DNA from: Stichopus chloronotus | Lineage: Eukaryota; Echinodermata; Holothuroidea; Aspidochirotida; Stichopodidae | Length of the DNA: 64,000 nucleotides | Reading direction: 5' to 3' | Assembly: GCA_021234535.1 (NCBI GenBank) | Contig: CM037833.1 | Location: 7,328,050 to 7,392,049, forward strand | Part shown: in pieces, positions 1 to 11,400 of the stretch | Numbering within the stretch: position 1 is the stretch's first letter | Layout: every line of letters starts with the position of its first letter | Made by a program: the position numbers and the translations under genes | Notes under the pieces: generated by a model | Database searches by the model: none | The model's input: only the letters and a program-made list of their open reading frames with translations | Told to the model about the DNA's origin: nothing

Positions 1-101
1 ACGCTGGATGATAACGTCAGAACCAATAGCTACATTTAGAAATGCAATCAATGAATCACGTAAGCTAAAGGGTATCGTAATAGGTAATATCATATCATTT
101 T
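1..101 (-). CDS. Candidate coding exon of a minus-strand gene running off the left edge
   Basis: Read on the minus strand, a pyrimidine-containing acceptor ending CTGTACAG is followed by an open frame that reaches the window edge. The peptide contains ILPITIPFSLRDSLIAFLNV, which looks like an ordinary soluble protein. The IPFSLRDSL stretch recalls the start of some death-fold domains, but this is only a resemblance. The exon would enter with one base carried from the previous exon. The gene it belongs to is not identified, and the rest lies outside the window. It could also be chance, since it is only 101 bases. Confidence 0.35.
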
Positions 102-280
102 CTGTACAGTTTACAAATTTATTGAGAAATTGCCGCTACGTACTGTTCCGAATATGCAATCCTTTGATTGAGCTCGATGAAGTAAATGACTACATAAGTT
201 ACGGAACTTTTGCAAATTGATAGTACATTGCACTAGCTGGTGTAAATGTTAGTTTCACAGATGGATGTAGTTATGTTAAC

Positions 281-348
281 AAATACGTTTTGAAGTATAC
301 TTCTCCAGGAGACCCCTAAAAATGTCCACGAACGATCAAGTGTACTTC
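281..348 (-). CDS. Weak candidate exon, same minus-strand gene as 1-101
   Basis: On the minus strand an acceptor ending GTCTCAG precedes a frame reading STLDRSWTFLGVSWRSILQN and a possible donor AAC|GTATTT. The frame stays open in both directions. Its entry phase does not match the exit phase of the candidate at 709-880, so either an exon is missing between them or this is a chance reading. Confidence 0.2.
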
Positions 349-708
349 CTGAGACTTTTTGCCACAGCGTTGATGCCCCGCAGAAATATGTCAGCAACAA
401 CGAATTAGCAGTATTATTCTCAAAATCATTTCTCACCTACCTGTAGCCAATAATCCAGCACATTTCGAGTAACAAAGATCATAACTGGTATATTTATAAC
501 CTTGGAGCTACTAGTAGCTTCGGGTTATAATTTAGACTTACACTGTAAAAAAATGTCCGTAAATTTACAGAAAATAAAACAAAAATAAATAAGAATTACA
601 AAAATTGAAATAGTCTGGAAAATAATAACCACAACATTTTTGTATTCTTTTTGTATTTCCTTGTTTTATACGATATATAAATTTGAGTTTTACGGTTTAC
701 ATTTTTAC

Positions 709-880
709 AGGACATAACCCATTGTGATTATGATCTGTTCCGACATTCCAAACTTCAAGATCGCCACCTAAAAGTACTCGTACAGCTAACGCTGTTGGTT
801 TCGTCGTAAATTTTAAGTAATGTTTGGAGAGATTTCCGAGAATGTGCATTTTATGCTCATATGCCGTCAATTTTACAAAA
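709..880 (-). CDS. Candidate coding exon, unidentified minus-strand gene
   Basis: On the minus strand an acceptor ending ATTTTCCAG opens a 172-nt exon that ends TGTCCT|GTAAAA. The single open frame includes KLTAYEHKMHILGNLSKHYL and then VRVLLGGDLEVWNVGTD, with the mixed hydrophobic and charged composition of a folded beta-rich domain. No family was recognised with confidence; an intracellular ZU5/UPA-like segment ahead of a death domain is one guess. The next exons of this gene would lie at lower coordinates and beyond the left edge. Confidence 0.4.
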
Positions 881-900
881 CTGGAAAATATTTCTATCAC

Positions 901-2492
901 AAGATATGTGGTAGTGCTGTAACAAAATGCATTTTTTTTTTAATTTAGATATCATTTTATAGATGTAGAGGTAGTTGTAGTCTGCTCATGTATTACTACA
1001 AAATGAAAAAAAAGCTGCGGTAATTGGGTAATTGAGAAACTCGTTTACATTTATGAAAGTGTAATTTTTGTATTTGTAATGTATGATAACAGCCGTTCTT
1101 TTCATGAAACGTAAATTTTGGACTCCTGCTTGTAGTACAAGATTAGGAAAGTTCAAAGGAATTACGTGGAAATGGGATAAAGGAATGATTATCTGAATAT
1201 TTAGAATATACTGAATGGATTTGTAAAGGGGTTGATGAGAATGTTATTCAATTTAACAATAGGGTTGAACACGTGGGTTTTGCCAAATAGACGTTGCTTT
1301 TACGCCATTATTCGTTGTAGCTCCATTATTAAACATATCACGTTCACTAAATGGGCATTAGAATGAACCAGGAATGTGTTATCAAGTAGCGTATCGCTAC
1401 TTGTCTTAATAGCTTCATAAGAGATGACAATTTCCTTCCTTTGAAACATTTAATTAAATCTTCATTTATTTTTCTCACTTATGATATTCAGAATTACACA
1501 CACACAAGTTGTTTGAGAAAAGTTGGCTTTTGCATGTATCTTGTTACTAAGTTGTTCAAAAACTTTGTTTGATTTAACAATTATTAAATGTGAGTTATCC
1601 CAAATTAAAAGAAATTCACCTATTGCTACATTAATGTAAGACAATAGAAAATAACCAGGCATTAACAAAACATACATGGAGTAACATGTAATTTTCAAAT
1701 CTGAATTTTACACTTGTTTTTCCTTTCAGACAGCAAAGTGCAATAACGTTACATTTTCTTTATATGTGGGCATATGGTAATAAACCAATAGAACCAAACA
1801 AATAATCTGGAAGATTGTAATCGCATTAAGTTCCAAATTACCAGTTATTTGTAGCATTTTAATTGTTGATTGTGGTCTTCGACTACTTCCCTTATATGAG
1901 TAAAAACAAACAACAGAAATTGCCTGTGAGTGTGTGTACTATATATATTGCAGTAAGAAACAAGGAACTGTTCCACATTCTGTTTTCCTTTATCATAATT
2001 TTCTTATTAATGTCATGTTTCTCTTATTGTTACAATCGATGTTCCACGCCCATCTCAAGTGTCCCCTGCTTGCTATTATCTGTATCCCTTTTTATCGTAT
2101 GCTCCTTAAGTATGAGTTTTTGTATGTCTGAAATAACGAGCGAACAAATCGTCAAGAATAATTCATCATCTCGGAAGAATTGAAGCGATGGAAGCTGAAC
2201 TCACTTTGAAAACCTTGTATAAACCCTCGAATGGAACTCAAATAAATGAAATGAATTAGGTAAATTACGTGATAAGAAATTTTAGCGAATTTGGCGCTAA
2301 GAAGATTAATAAAACTGGGCTACTTGCTGGCTCTGTCTCTGTCCGTCTGCATCAGAAAACAAGAAACTATTCTTCAATTACAGACTTACGAAAGATTTAT
2401 ATTCTTCGTTAGTGCACAAGTGACATAGTTCAATATATAAATTTCATATTGACCATTTGTATAACAAAATAGATAATAGACTCCTACGTAAT
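901..2492. other. AT-rich stretch with no supported gene
   Basis: Only short chance open frames occur here on both strands. No splice-bounded coding exon, repeat array or transposon end was recognised. It may be intron or intergenic sequence of the left-edge gene. Confidence 0.5.
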
Positions 2493-2810
2493 TCAATAAT
2501 ATTTCTTGAAATCATCCTGAAAATATCTGGACAAACAAAATACCAAATTTAATTCACATTTTTTAAGTTGGTAGTCAGCCGATGTGAATTTGTAGTATAC
2601 AAGCCAGATGCTTTCTCCACAATTGTGTTGATGCTTGGTGTCGTAAAATTGCAATTCTGCATTATGATTGCTTTCATTATTACAGAATGGTTTTTGAACC
2701 TCGTTTCTATTGTGACCACAGCAGTCCAGCGTACACCCGATTTCATACGGGTAGTTTCCCATGCATTAGAGAAATGTACTAGGATTATTATTTGTGAGGT
2801 ACATCTGTCA
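2493..2810 (-). CDS. Possible coding region, frame uncertain
   Basis: Two overlapping minus-strand frames and one plus-strand frame are all open through this stretch, which is unusual for such AT-rich DNA. One minus frame carries a cysteine-rich peptide that includes NAELQFYDTKHQHNCGESIW. The other begins after an acceptor ending CACTGACAG. No domain was recognised, and the frame cannot be chosen from sequence alone. Confidence 0.2.
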
Positions 2811-3248
2811 GTGTATACCAAGGGTACAGTTAGAATATAAAGTAGCAGATTCACGTAATCTTAGTTTATTGTTTTGCTATGTCCACATTTTCAAAATGTA
2901 CGCTTAACAAGTCCCTTAAATTGTTAATTGATATACAATGCAGTCTTTCTTCTTAGCTCGAAGTAGATGAGGAGGTTTCATTACTTCGCCGACAGGATAG
3001 GAGTGGAAAGGGGCAGATTGGGTTGATATCGATGACATTGTGCACTTAGATTTTGAAGGGTTCAGACACTTGACAACGTGAATAATTAGCATAATAAGTC
3101 AAGTTTCACATCTAATATTAAGGATCAAAACTGTCAAAAGTCTTGGAAAGTTTTACCCTGACTTGTACTGCCTGTGCGCATATGAATTAGTACTAATGTG
3201 ACAAGTGTCTAATCACGAATTTTCAAAAGTACATTGTATCGTTAATTA

Positions 3249-3500
3249 CTCACTCGCTAATGTTCCTTTGCATGTGGACACGTGTTGGTCCTTTAGTTTG
3301 AACAGTTGCCAATAGTTTGGGAAGGAAGCTTGACAGGTGCTTGAAAAGTAGGTGAATTTCATGAAACAAATCAATACGCCTCATTAAGACAAGCATGTTT
3401 TGAAAATCTGAATGAAAGCCATCGAAGTAATATTTTCGTGTCAATTGCTTCCACGATTGACGTGGGTGGAGAACTATCGTCATCAAGTACCTCTACAGGC
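3249..3500 (-). CDS. Possible exon with a consensus donor, unidentified
   Basis: On the minus strand an acceptor ending TTGCCTGTAG and a donor AGCGA|GTGAGT bound about 250 nt with one fully open frame (including RIDLFHEIHLLFKHLSSFLP). A second frame is open over the first half. It could be a 5' exon of the left-edge gene. It is less likely to belong to the receptor pseudokinase, whose frame already ends at 8,323. No family was recognised. Confidence 0.25.
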
Positions 3501-3501
3501 A

Positions 3502-6312
3502 ACAGTAAGGCAATATTGTTATACAAGACAATCGGAAAAAAGTGCCATTACCCCTTTGAAGTAATTCATTATTACAAATTCAGTCCAACCTACACGAACC
3601 CGTCAAGTTGTGACTTTTCAAATATGATGAAACTTACCTTCTTAAGCTTTCTAGCAGGCCTTCTATCTGCCTGATTACACCTTATTGCCCCAGGTAGGAA
3701 ACGAAGCACAGTGCACCGAAAACTGATACACTTAACTTTCCCTCTCAGTAATTGCTTGACAGTACCATATCTACTTTCTGGAATATCTGGCATCTATATG
3801 CCGTGGCAATAGAGCTAAACAAAGAAAGATACGCAAGCTGTCTGGTAAGCAAATACGCTATAACTCCGTGCTTTGAGGCACGGCTCAGTGATCAGGATCT
3901 GATACAAGACATACCACACACCGCTTTGATGTTATGAGGTATTTTCGTTGAAAACTTAAGAGGACCGTCACTGCATGAGACCACGATGGTGGTGGTTGAA
4001 CATATTCAAATAGGTTAAGGGCATTTCTCATACTTCATTTATGTGTGTCGACGTAATTTAACTGTAATATTGGGGATGGTTTCCTTCAGTATGCCTTCTT
4101 TCTCAATTGTTACAGCATGTTAAATAGAAGTAACGCATCACACAAATACAAAGCCGAAGCCTAAACTAACATTCTGTAAAAGAAAACTAGTGTAAAATTT
4201 TACTTACTATGGTGTCTTTATGAGTATGTATGGCTAACATAACACGCATGAGTGATCATTATAGGCATCATATGCAAATTAAACAATCGAAACTAAACGT
4301 AAATTTTGCTGAACTAGTCGTTGCAATTCTAAATGCTTAACGTCCTTTCCGTTTAAATGATGCGAGTGCTACTTTTGTTTCTATAATTTTTTTAAGATTT
4401 TCAACATCTAGTTTAATCAATGACATTGAAAGTGATAGCTTTGCTAACACAGCATCAATTTTCTGTTTAGCATTTACCGTGACTTTAACTGTTAAACTTA
4501 AATAAAAACGAGAATAGATGGAGCTGTATATCAGTGTAAAACAAACAAAACATTTCGTGATTAGGCAGGACACTCTTTGCCACATTTTCCCGGAATTATT
4601 ACTATATGCTATCTGCATGTCGTATACACCCGTTAATTTCCATTAAAGTAATCATAAACAACTTAACATGTGTTAGGTTTATCTATATCCACTTTTTGTA
4701 AGCGATACACAGGTGCACAGTATGTAGAGGGAACATGTCATGGTGGTAATCAAACAAGTCAATTTAAAATCTCTCACATGCGAATATTGTCTTTATAGTT
4801 AATAACTAAAAATAAAAAATCCAGACAAAAAGGTCTTCAGTGTTGATTAACATGGTTTCAATGAAGTTACCCTTACCATACAATTAACTTCAGCAGAAGC
4901 TGCGCCTTACCTTCCACCTTCACTAACTTTTATTTTCTATTTTTCAGACAATCGTCTTTGCTTCTTGTACTGTTATGGACCACAGGAAATAGAGTTAGAA
5001 AATAAGCTATTATCAAGTTTATTTCCCGCTATTCACATGTGATCAAACATCACGATCGTTTAAGGTTTTGTAAGATAAGTTAGATTTTTTATGGTACAAC
5101 AAACAAAGAATGCATGAATAATTATAACTGATACCCTATTGGTCTGGCTCTTGAACGTGTATACTCTAGCGTTATGGAAGGCATAATAACCAAGCTATTA
5201 ATGTAACAACAATATAGGAAATGACACAATTATGGTAACATATCACCACTACGTGTCACGTTTAACACAATCAAGTGTTAGTCTCATAGATCTTTCCGGT
5301 TCATATGTGCTTCATCTGAATAGATTCTTGTTGAAAATGTATTAGACACACAAATCATCTGACATCTTCACTGGGCTTTTTTCACAAAATTTTTTTCACA
5401 GTATGGGGCGTTGTGAAATATTACAATAGTTTCAATATTTTGAAGTTTGGAAGGCAGCAATGAGATAATTGCTTCAAGTACACTTTACGAAGCCTTTGGT
5501 AAATTTCACCACTTGAGTTTGTAATCTATGCAGTGACCCAACCTATAGTCAAACTGTGGCACTCAACTATGGTCAGAAAGTACCAATGTATAACCAAAAC
5601 TTACCATTAAGTGGTACACTAACTTTTATTATGGCTTAAATCGACAATTTCACCCTAGTTTGTACATAGTTGTACTTGTCGGTAAATAGTTGACCATAGT
5701 GTTTTAGAATGTATAACTTTGTGATATGTTAGTTAGACTGTTTACGACTGTTCACCGTAAAGTTTGACATGCATTGTTTGCTATTTTAGTAGCTTTTCAA
5801 TCACAGCACGCATCAATTTTATGAATTTTAGTGTGGTTCTTTTGTGTCTTCGTGAGGCAAAACATTTTGTTGTGCAAATTAAGGAACAAGTGTCTTGATT
5901 GTCTTACCAATATTATCTCAACCGAAGAAAACTTAAGAAGTCGCGTTTCCTTTAGAAAAGCAACATACTTCTGGAAGGTTCATTAGTAGATCTGTTACTT
6001 CCAGGATTTGACAGAAAGCACTTAACCATGTTACAACACAACCTTGAATGCTATAAGCCATAAGTTACCTCCTAGGTGGAGATTTACATATTACCTGTGG
6101 TAAACTGGTTGTGTAGCAGAAGAACCTCTTAAGTTCCATACCCGAACCTTACTTAAATTGTTATTCAAATGTTGCTTCGATAAATCAATTACATGAACAA
6201 AGATACGAGCTAAACAAGCTATAACTTCACATGCAAACATAATGAAACTATCGAATATGTAGCACTTATACTCAAGATTAGTGTAAAGGTGACAGATGTT
6301 GTCTTGTAAGCT
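3502..6312. other. Intergenic or intronic AT-rich DNA
   Basis: No supported gene. One minus-strand frame at 4,339-4,494 follows an acceptor-like TTTTTATTTAAG and ends in a TAA. It is lysine- and serine-rich with a short amphipathic stretch (KLSLSMSLIKLDVENLKKII), but no partner exon could be attached. Confidence 0.4.
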
Positions 6313-6385
6313 TTAAATTTCTTTTGGCTCATCATAAATTTTCTGAGAATCAGCGTACGAATCGAAATATATCAAGTATTTAAAG
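6313..6385 (-). CDS. Possible 3'-terminal exon with a tyrosine motif
   Basis: On the minus strand an acceptor ending TTTACCTTTACAG opens a short frame that ends ADSQKIYDEPKEI and a TAA stop. The YDEP motif would be a typical SH2-docking tyrosine of a receptor tail, so this could be an alternative last exon of the receptor pseudokinase gene just upstream. Against this, the entry phase does not match the exit phase of the last kinase exon, so a linking exon would be needed and none was found. Confidence 0.2.
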
Positions 6386-8322
6386 CTGTAAAGGTAAATA
6401 GTTATCACACCGATTGATGACACCGATTTCTTTGAAGCCAATGATGTTTTAAAAAGAGCATCATAGCATGCAAAACAAACACACTGATTAAGGGCAGTCT
6501 GCTCGTAAGTAAAAGCCATATCTGCACTAGAACGAAACTATTATCGACTGTGCTTGGTTGAACGATTAATAACAACCCTCATCAACCGTTAGCATCGCAC
6601 TAAAAGTTCTTAATATGTAAGAATAAAGGATAATATGTTGATCATTATAAAACAACACTTACGGTGTGTTCGGTGAAGGTAGTGAGAAAGCATGGATGTA
6701 ATGAACAGTGTATTAGTATATAGTACGTGTTATGACAAAATATTCAATATGTCACAAATATGAAACTTGTTTACCAGCTATACAGTAACGGCGAAAGGCC
6801 AATGCAACAATGTTAAAATTAGTAAAAATGAAAGTGAGAAGAGCATGCAAACGACAAAGTTTTGCTTAACATTGAGACTAGCTGCGCTGTAAGGTTACAG
6901 ATAAATTCATACGATGATCAAATGCTTTGAGGATCAAGGATCATACTTAGATATTCGAGCATGTCACACTTGAACCAACATAAAATCGATAATGTGACTC
7001 TTTTAACTAACTTCTTAACTTCTGCTAACTTTGTTATAACTTCTAAACTCTTCTGCGACTAGTTGTAGAATAAATTTGTAGATCAATGTACAGGAAGATC
7101 AAAGGCAATACTGCTGTAAAGATCAGGGATCGTGCATACACATTCAGACATGTCATACTTGAACCAAAAACCGCTTGGAAAGATTGTTCTGTTAAAATTA
7201 ATAATGTTTTACTTTAAATGAAATCCTGCTGACTTTGAAGTCCCTTCATTTCCTCCTAACTCTTACTGAAAGGTTGGTTTCTTGAGATCGATCTATTTCT
7301 TCTGAATTGTAAAGTTTCAATATGATGAATCCATTACTCCATTACCATGTACGGATTATCCAAGTTACGTGTAACCTGATATACAAAAAAGGTGTAATAT
7401 TATACATAATAAATTTCTTACAATGATCATGCATTGCGCCAAAAGTGACCAGACAGGCTTTTATTCAGGGATTATCGAAGAAAAACTGCGACCAGATTAA
7501 GCCTTTGCCTATCGCTTCATGAACTGAAACTGCAGTATATATCGAACTAGAATAAAAAAATATAGCAAGATGGCAAACACACAGAAACAAAACAAAAACT
7601 ACAAAATGAGATATTTTGTAAATACTAAGCTTAGCCTACTACATTTACAAAGGGTTTGTTATTTCCGACTTATGTATTCCATCAAATGTATAAATGTCCT
7701 CATTGTTACGAGTATGCAAGACGTGTATACAAATGTATTAAATGTATTAGTTTGTTTCTTTATTCTTATTTCTTTTAAACGATAAGTTGATTTGTAACAA
7801 GAGTGGATTATAAGTTATGATGACGATTTATTAAGAATTGTCTGATATGGACAGGGACATACTAACTAACGGAGTATTCAGTAGGAAGTTTATCTGACTA
7901 GAGAGTGTTATCGGGTCATGGATCACGGCTGCTTCTCGAGGAATGTGTCAGTGGACAAAAAAAAATCGGATAAAAGTAATAAAGAAGGTAAAAGAAGTCA
8001 TAGATCAAATGTTAAGGAATGTTTCACTTACATGAGTTACTGTTGAGCAGTGACATTGTCTTGTAGATATATCCTAATTCACCTAACATTACGGTCTAAT
8101 TTCAGTAAACTGATTTCAACACACTACAGATCACTATGAGAGAAGCAAGAGCTTTGCAACCAAACTTTGCTCTGTTAACACTGAAGCTATGACGATTGCT
8201 GTAAAGAAACCTTGTTAAAGACATAGACGAATCCCAGCTTATGTTCTTTTCAGTTAACCCCAAATAACGTGATTTGTAACTTATCACAGAAAACATTGGA
8301 GAACCACGGGAACATTTTGATA
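6386..8322. other. 3' flank of the receptor gene, no supported feature
   Basis: AT-rich DNA with short chance frames only. A minus-strand frame at 8,102-8,296 is open but has no acceptor in the right phase. This stretch probably holds the 3' untranslated region of the receptor gene. Confidence 0.4.
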
Positions 8323-8416
8323 TTAGAAAAATACCTCTTCAAACCAAGTCCGCAGCTCGCAAATTGAAGGTCTTCTAGTACCGTCTTTCAACCAACATTG
8401 TTGTAGTAAATCTCTC
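8323..8416 (-). CDS. Receptor pseudokinase exon: alphaH, CW...RP motif and C-terminus
   Basis: The acceptor is ATACTTCTTTCAG. RDLLQQCWLKDGTRRPSICE is the hallmark C-lobe motif of tyrosine kinases, and ELRTWFEE completes the last helix. Reading on gives VFF and a TAA at 8,323-8,325. A donor GAAGAG|GTATTT at 8,335 is also possible, so a longer spliced tail cannot be excluded. Confidence 0.85.
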
Positions 8417-11400
8417 CTGAAAGAAGTATTAAAGTCGGACAGTATTCAATTTTATATTACAAACTGTAAAAGCGTCTACACTTACATTGTGCTACTATTA
8501 TATACTCAATCGGTTTTGATAGCCATTCAAAAACCTCTCCTATATTGACCTTCAAATGCCTTGGAGGACATTTTGAATTTCATAAAGTCGGATAGTACAT
8601 TGATATGACGTTGCTAACTTTACATTTCTTGGGACGTAATATTGCGAAATTGTTTCGTATTTTTTTATGTAATATAATTTCATATAAAATATTTCAACCA
8701 ATCAAGCTCTTACCTCAAACCAAATTGCTCCACTGGATCTGGTAGATTGTTCGAATCGAAACTATTGTCATTAATTGTATCGAGGTATCCGACACGAGGC
8801 ATTGGTAACGGTGCACCTAAATAATGTAAAACAACCACATAACTACTCCTGAAAATCCTTAAACTTTAGAGTACTGTACGTAGATTGTTACATCAACAGA
8901 CGATTTTATTTTGTTTTTGTCTGTACTTGATTGAAAGTAAATGTCAGTGATATTTTCAAACAATTGTTTTTCGAGATTCATTGCACACATAACATCATTT
9001 ACCATTAGTCATTATTTCCCATATTACGCCAGCTACACACCAAACGTCACCTTCTGAGGTGTAGACATCCTTTTGAAGGGATTCAGGTGGGACGTGGCAG
9101 TCTTGAGATTTAAGCTGAAGAAAAAGGAAATTAAAACACCATGAATAATTTGTACCACAGTAGCTGGACGGTTGCCTCTTCAGTTACAAAACAAGTGTAA
9201 TCACAGATATATTATTTTTCCCTTGTTGAACCTACTGGGTCTTGCTACATTGGAAGCACTCAGAATATTGGGATCTAATCTCAAAATAAGCAGATGTCGC
9301 TTAAAACTACCACTTTTTTCTTATTTTTATATCTTGCAACCAAACCCTAACGTCGGTTACAAACAAGAGCAAAAGTCAAATTATTCTTTTGTGCCTAGGT
9401 TACCCTGAGCTACGTTTCCTGAAAGGCTAAAATAATGTAATATGAGAATTAGAACTGTCTACAACTATATCATGGCATGGCACGTACTTGTCATACCTAG
9501 GTCAAAAATGTGTAGTGAGAAAATAACATGGTTTGAAGGCAATTCATCATGATTATGATCATTAAAATGATAAAGAATTGATTCAGAGATAGGTACATCA
9601 TTATAAAAAGCTAAACAATACCTGAATGGTAGGTAATAAAGGTACATTTTTTTTTTCATTTCTAACAAAGCAGTGGTGCCTTTGAATGTAACAGACAAAA
9701 AATGTCTACTATATTTCTTGCTCACATCCAGTGGGGCGGCTAATTTTCAGATCACTCTTGCAAAGTGCTTACACAGAGGAGATATTGTGCGTGGATATTG
9801 AAAAGAAAAAAAAGGAAAAAAAAACCAGGACTCTACCGGTTTTAAATGAAAAACAAATGCTGCATCTTCAGCCAAGCAAAAGTCGTACAATTTACAATGC
9901 CCCGCGTCTGACACGAGGACCTTACTTCTTGATATTCCTGGATGCAATAGCTGAAATGATAACGTAACGCTTGGTAAGTGGAAAGCGAAAAGCTGTTGAA
10001 GCGATATTGAGTAAAAGAAAATGACGTTAGAAGCAGGATGTGCTGTTTGAATGTGAAAGAAGTCTTTGACTTTCATCATTTCTCATTCTCTTTCCATTTC
10101 TCATTCTCTTTCATTTGATACCAGTCTGGAAAACAACATCTATGCCACATTTCATTAGAGTATTAATTACGGTAAACAGAAGAGCGATTTAGTCTTTTTC
10201 GGGTAAAAAATTAGCGGAACCGGGCCCTGTGATGGATGTACTGCACTGGAAATAACCTACCATACAACGAAACCCCCATGCGAACGACTTTCGTTTGAAA
10301 AGTAGGCTATTTTTGGACAAACAGACCTCGTTATGGTAGTTTCTATAGATTTTTTAAAACTGTTAGAAGCCTAGCCAGTCTTTTGGTGTGCTTTTGAAAA
10401 CACAGGAGTAACAGCACATCCTGCTTTAATGCCTTGAATTGATCCTTTTCTCAAAACTGAGTCATACTTTATCTTAATGTTTGCATTATTCGACTGACTC
10501 TGTGAGTACAGTGATCTCCAAATGATTTTCAAATAGGTGTAAACCATTCACACTGATAAATGCTACAGATCCTCAAAATTCACATTGGATTTGACTAGTA
10601 ATTCGTGGTCGTAAATGAGTGTCGTAATTGGAATACGTCAGGAACCAATACCACTGAACGAAATCTTCAAGCAGGCAGTTGATAAGCTTTGCCCAGCCTC
10701 AAATGACAAATGTTTCTCATTAAGTAAAATCTTGTTTTATCACAGAGCTTATACTCTCTTTATATATTAGGGACTTTATTCTATCCGGGATGGAATTTCT
10801 AATCGAAAAAAAAAAGAGATTGCGTTCAAGAAAGCCTGTCTAGTTAATACAGAATTCAGTATGCTGAGTGACGATGGAAAACTAACCACATGATGCAGGA
10901 ATGTCATAATTATTAAAGTGGACATTGCCGTCTGTACCGAAAGAGTCCCTTTTTTATGCAAGAAATACTACTAAGTTACATCCGATTTTCTTGAAGGTAC
11001 TATCACACACACACACATCACACACAAAGTAAATGTTTCTAACAACTACCAAGATAAGTGGATATTGGGCAAGATATAAACATTACCCCGTAAGAATGTA
11101 TTAACTCCATTCCTTTTAAGATGTCCAATATAAATCTCTTTGCCGTAGAAACAGGCAAATTGTTCCCTTCGGTGTCCTTATCCATTAAAGATTGTAACGA
11201 TTGGCAATCTAAATGTTCTTGAAGTATGTAAATGTTTCCTACAAACAGAACAGTAATAGTAAGGATATAGAAGTCAAGGAAATAAAGTGAAACATTCACA
11301 ATATGTGACGCAGCACTGATTCGTAACTTCATTGTAATTATGAGATGCATGATTTGAGAATTACATGAACCAAAATGATGGAAATACTTCATTCTTTTAA

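Noticed and set aside
8102..8296. Minus-strand open frame just downstream of the last kinase exon
   Set aside because: No acceptor in the phase needed, and no tail-like motif; the kinase exon already reaches a stop three codons after its last helix.
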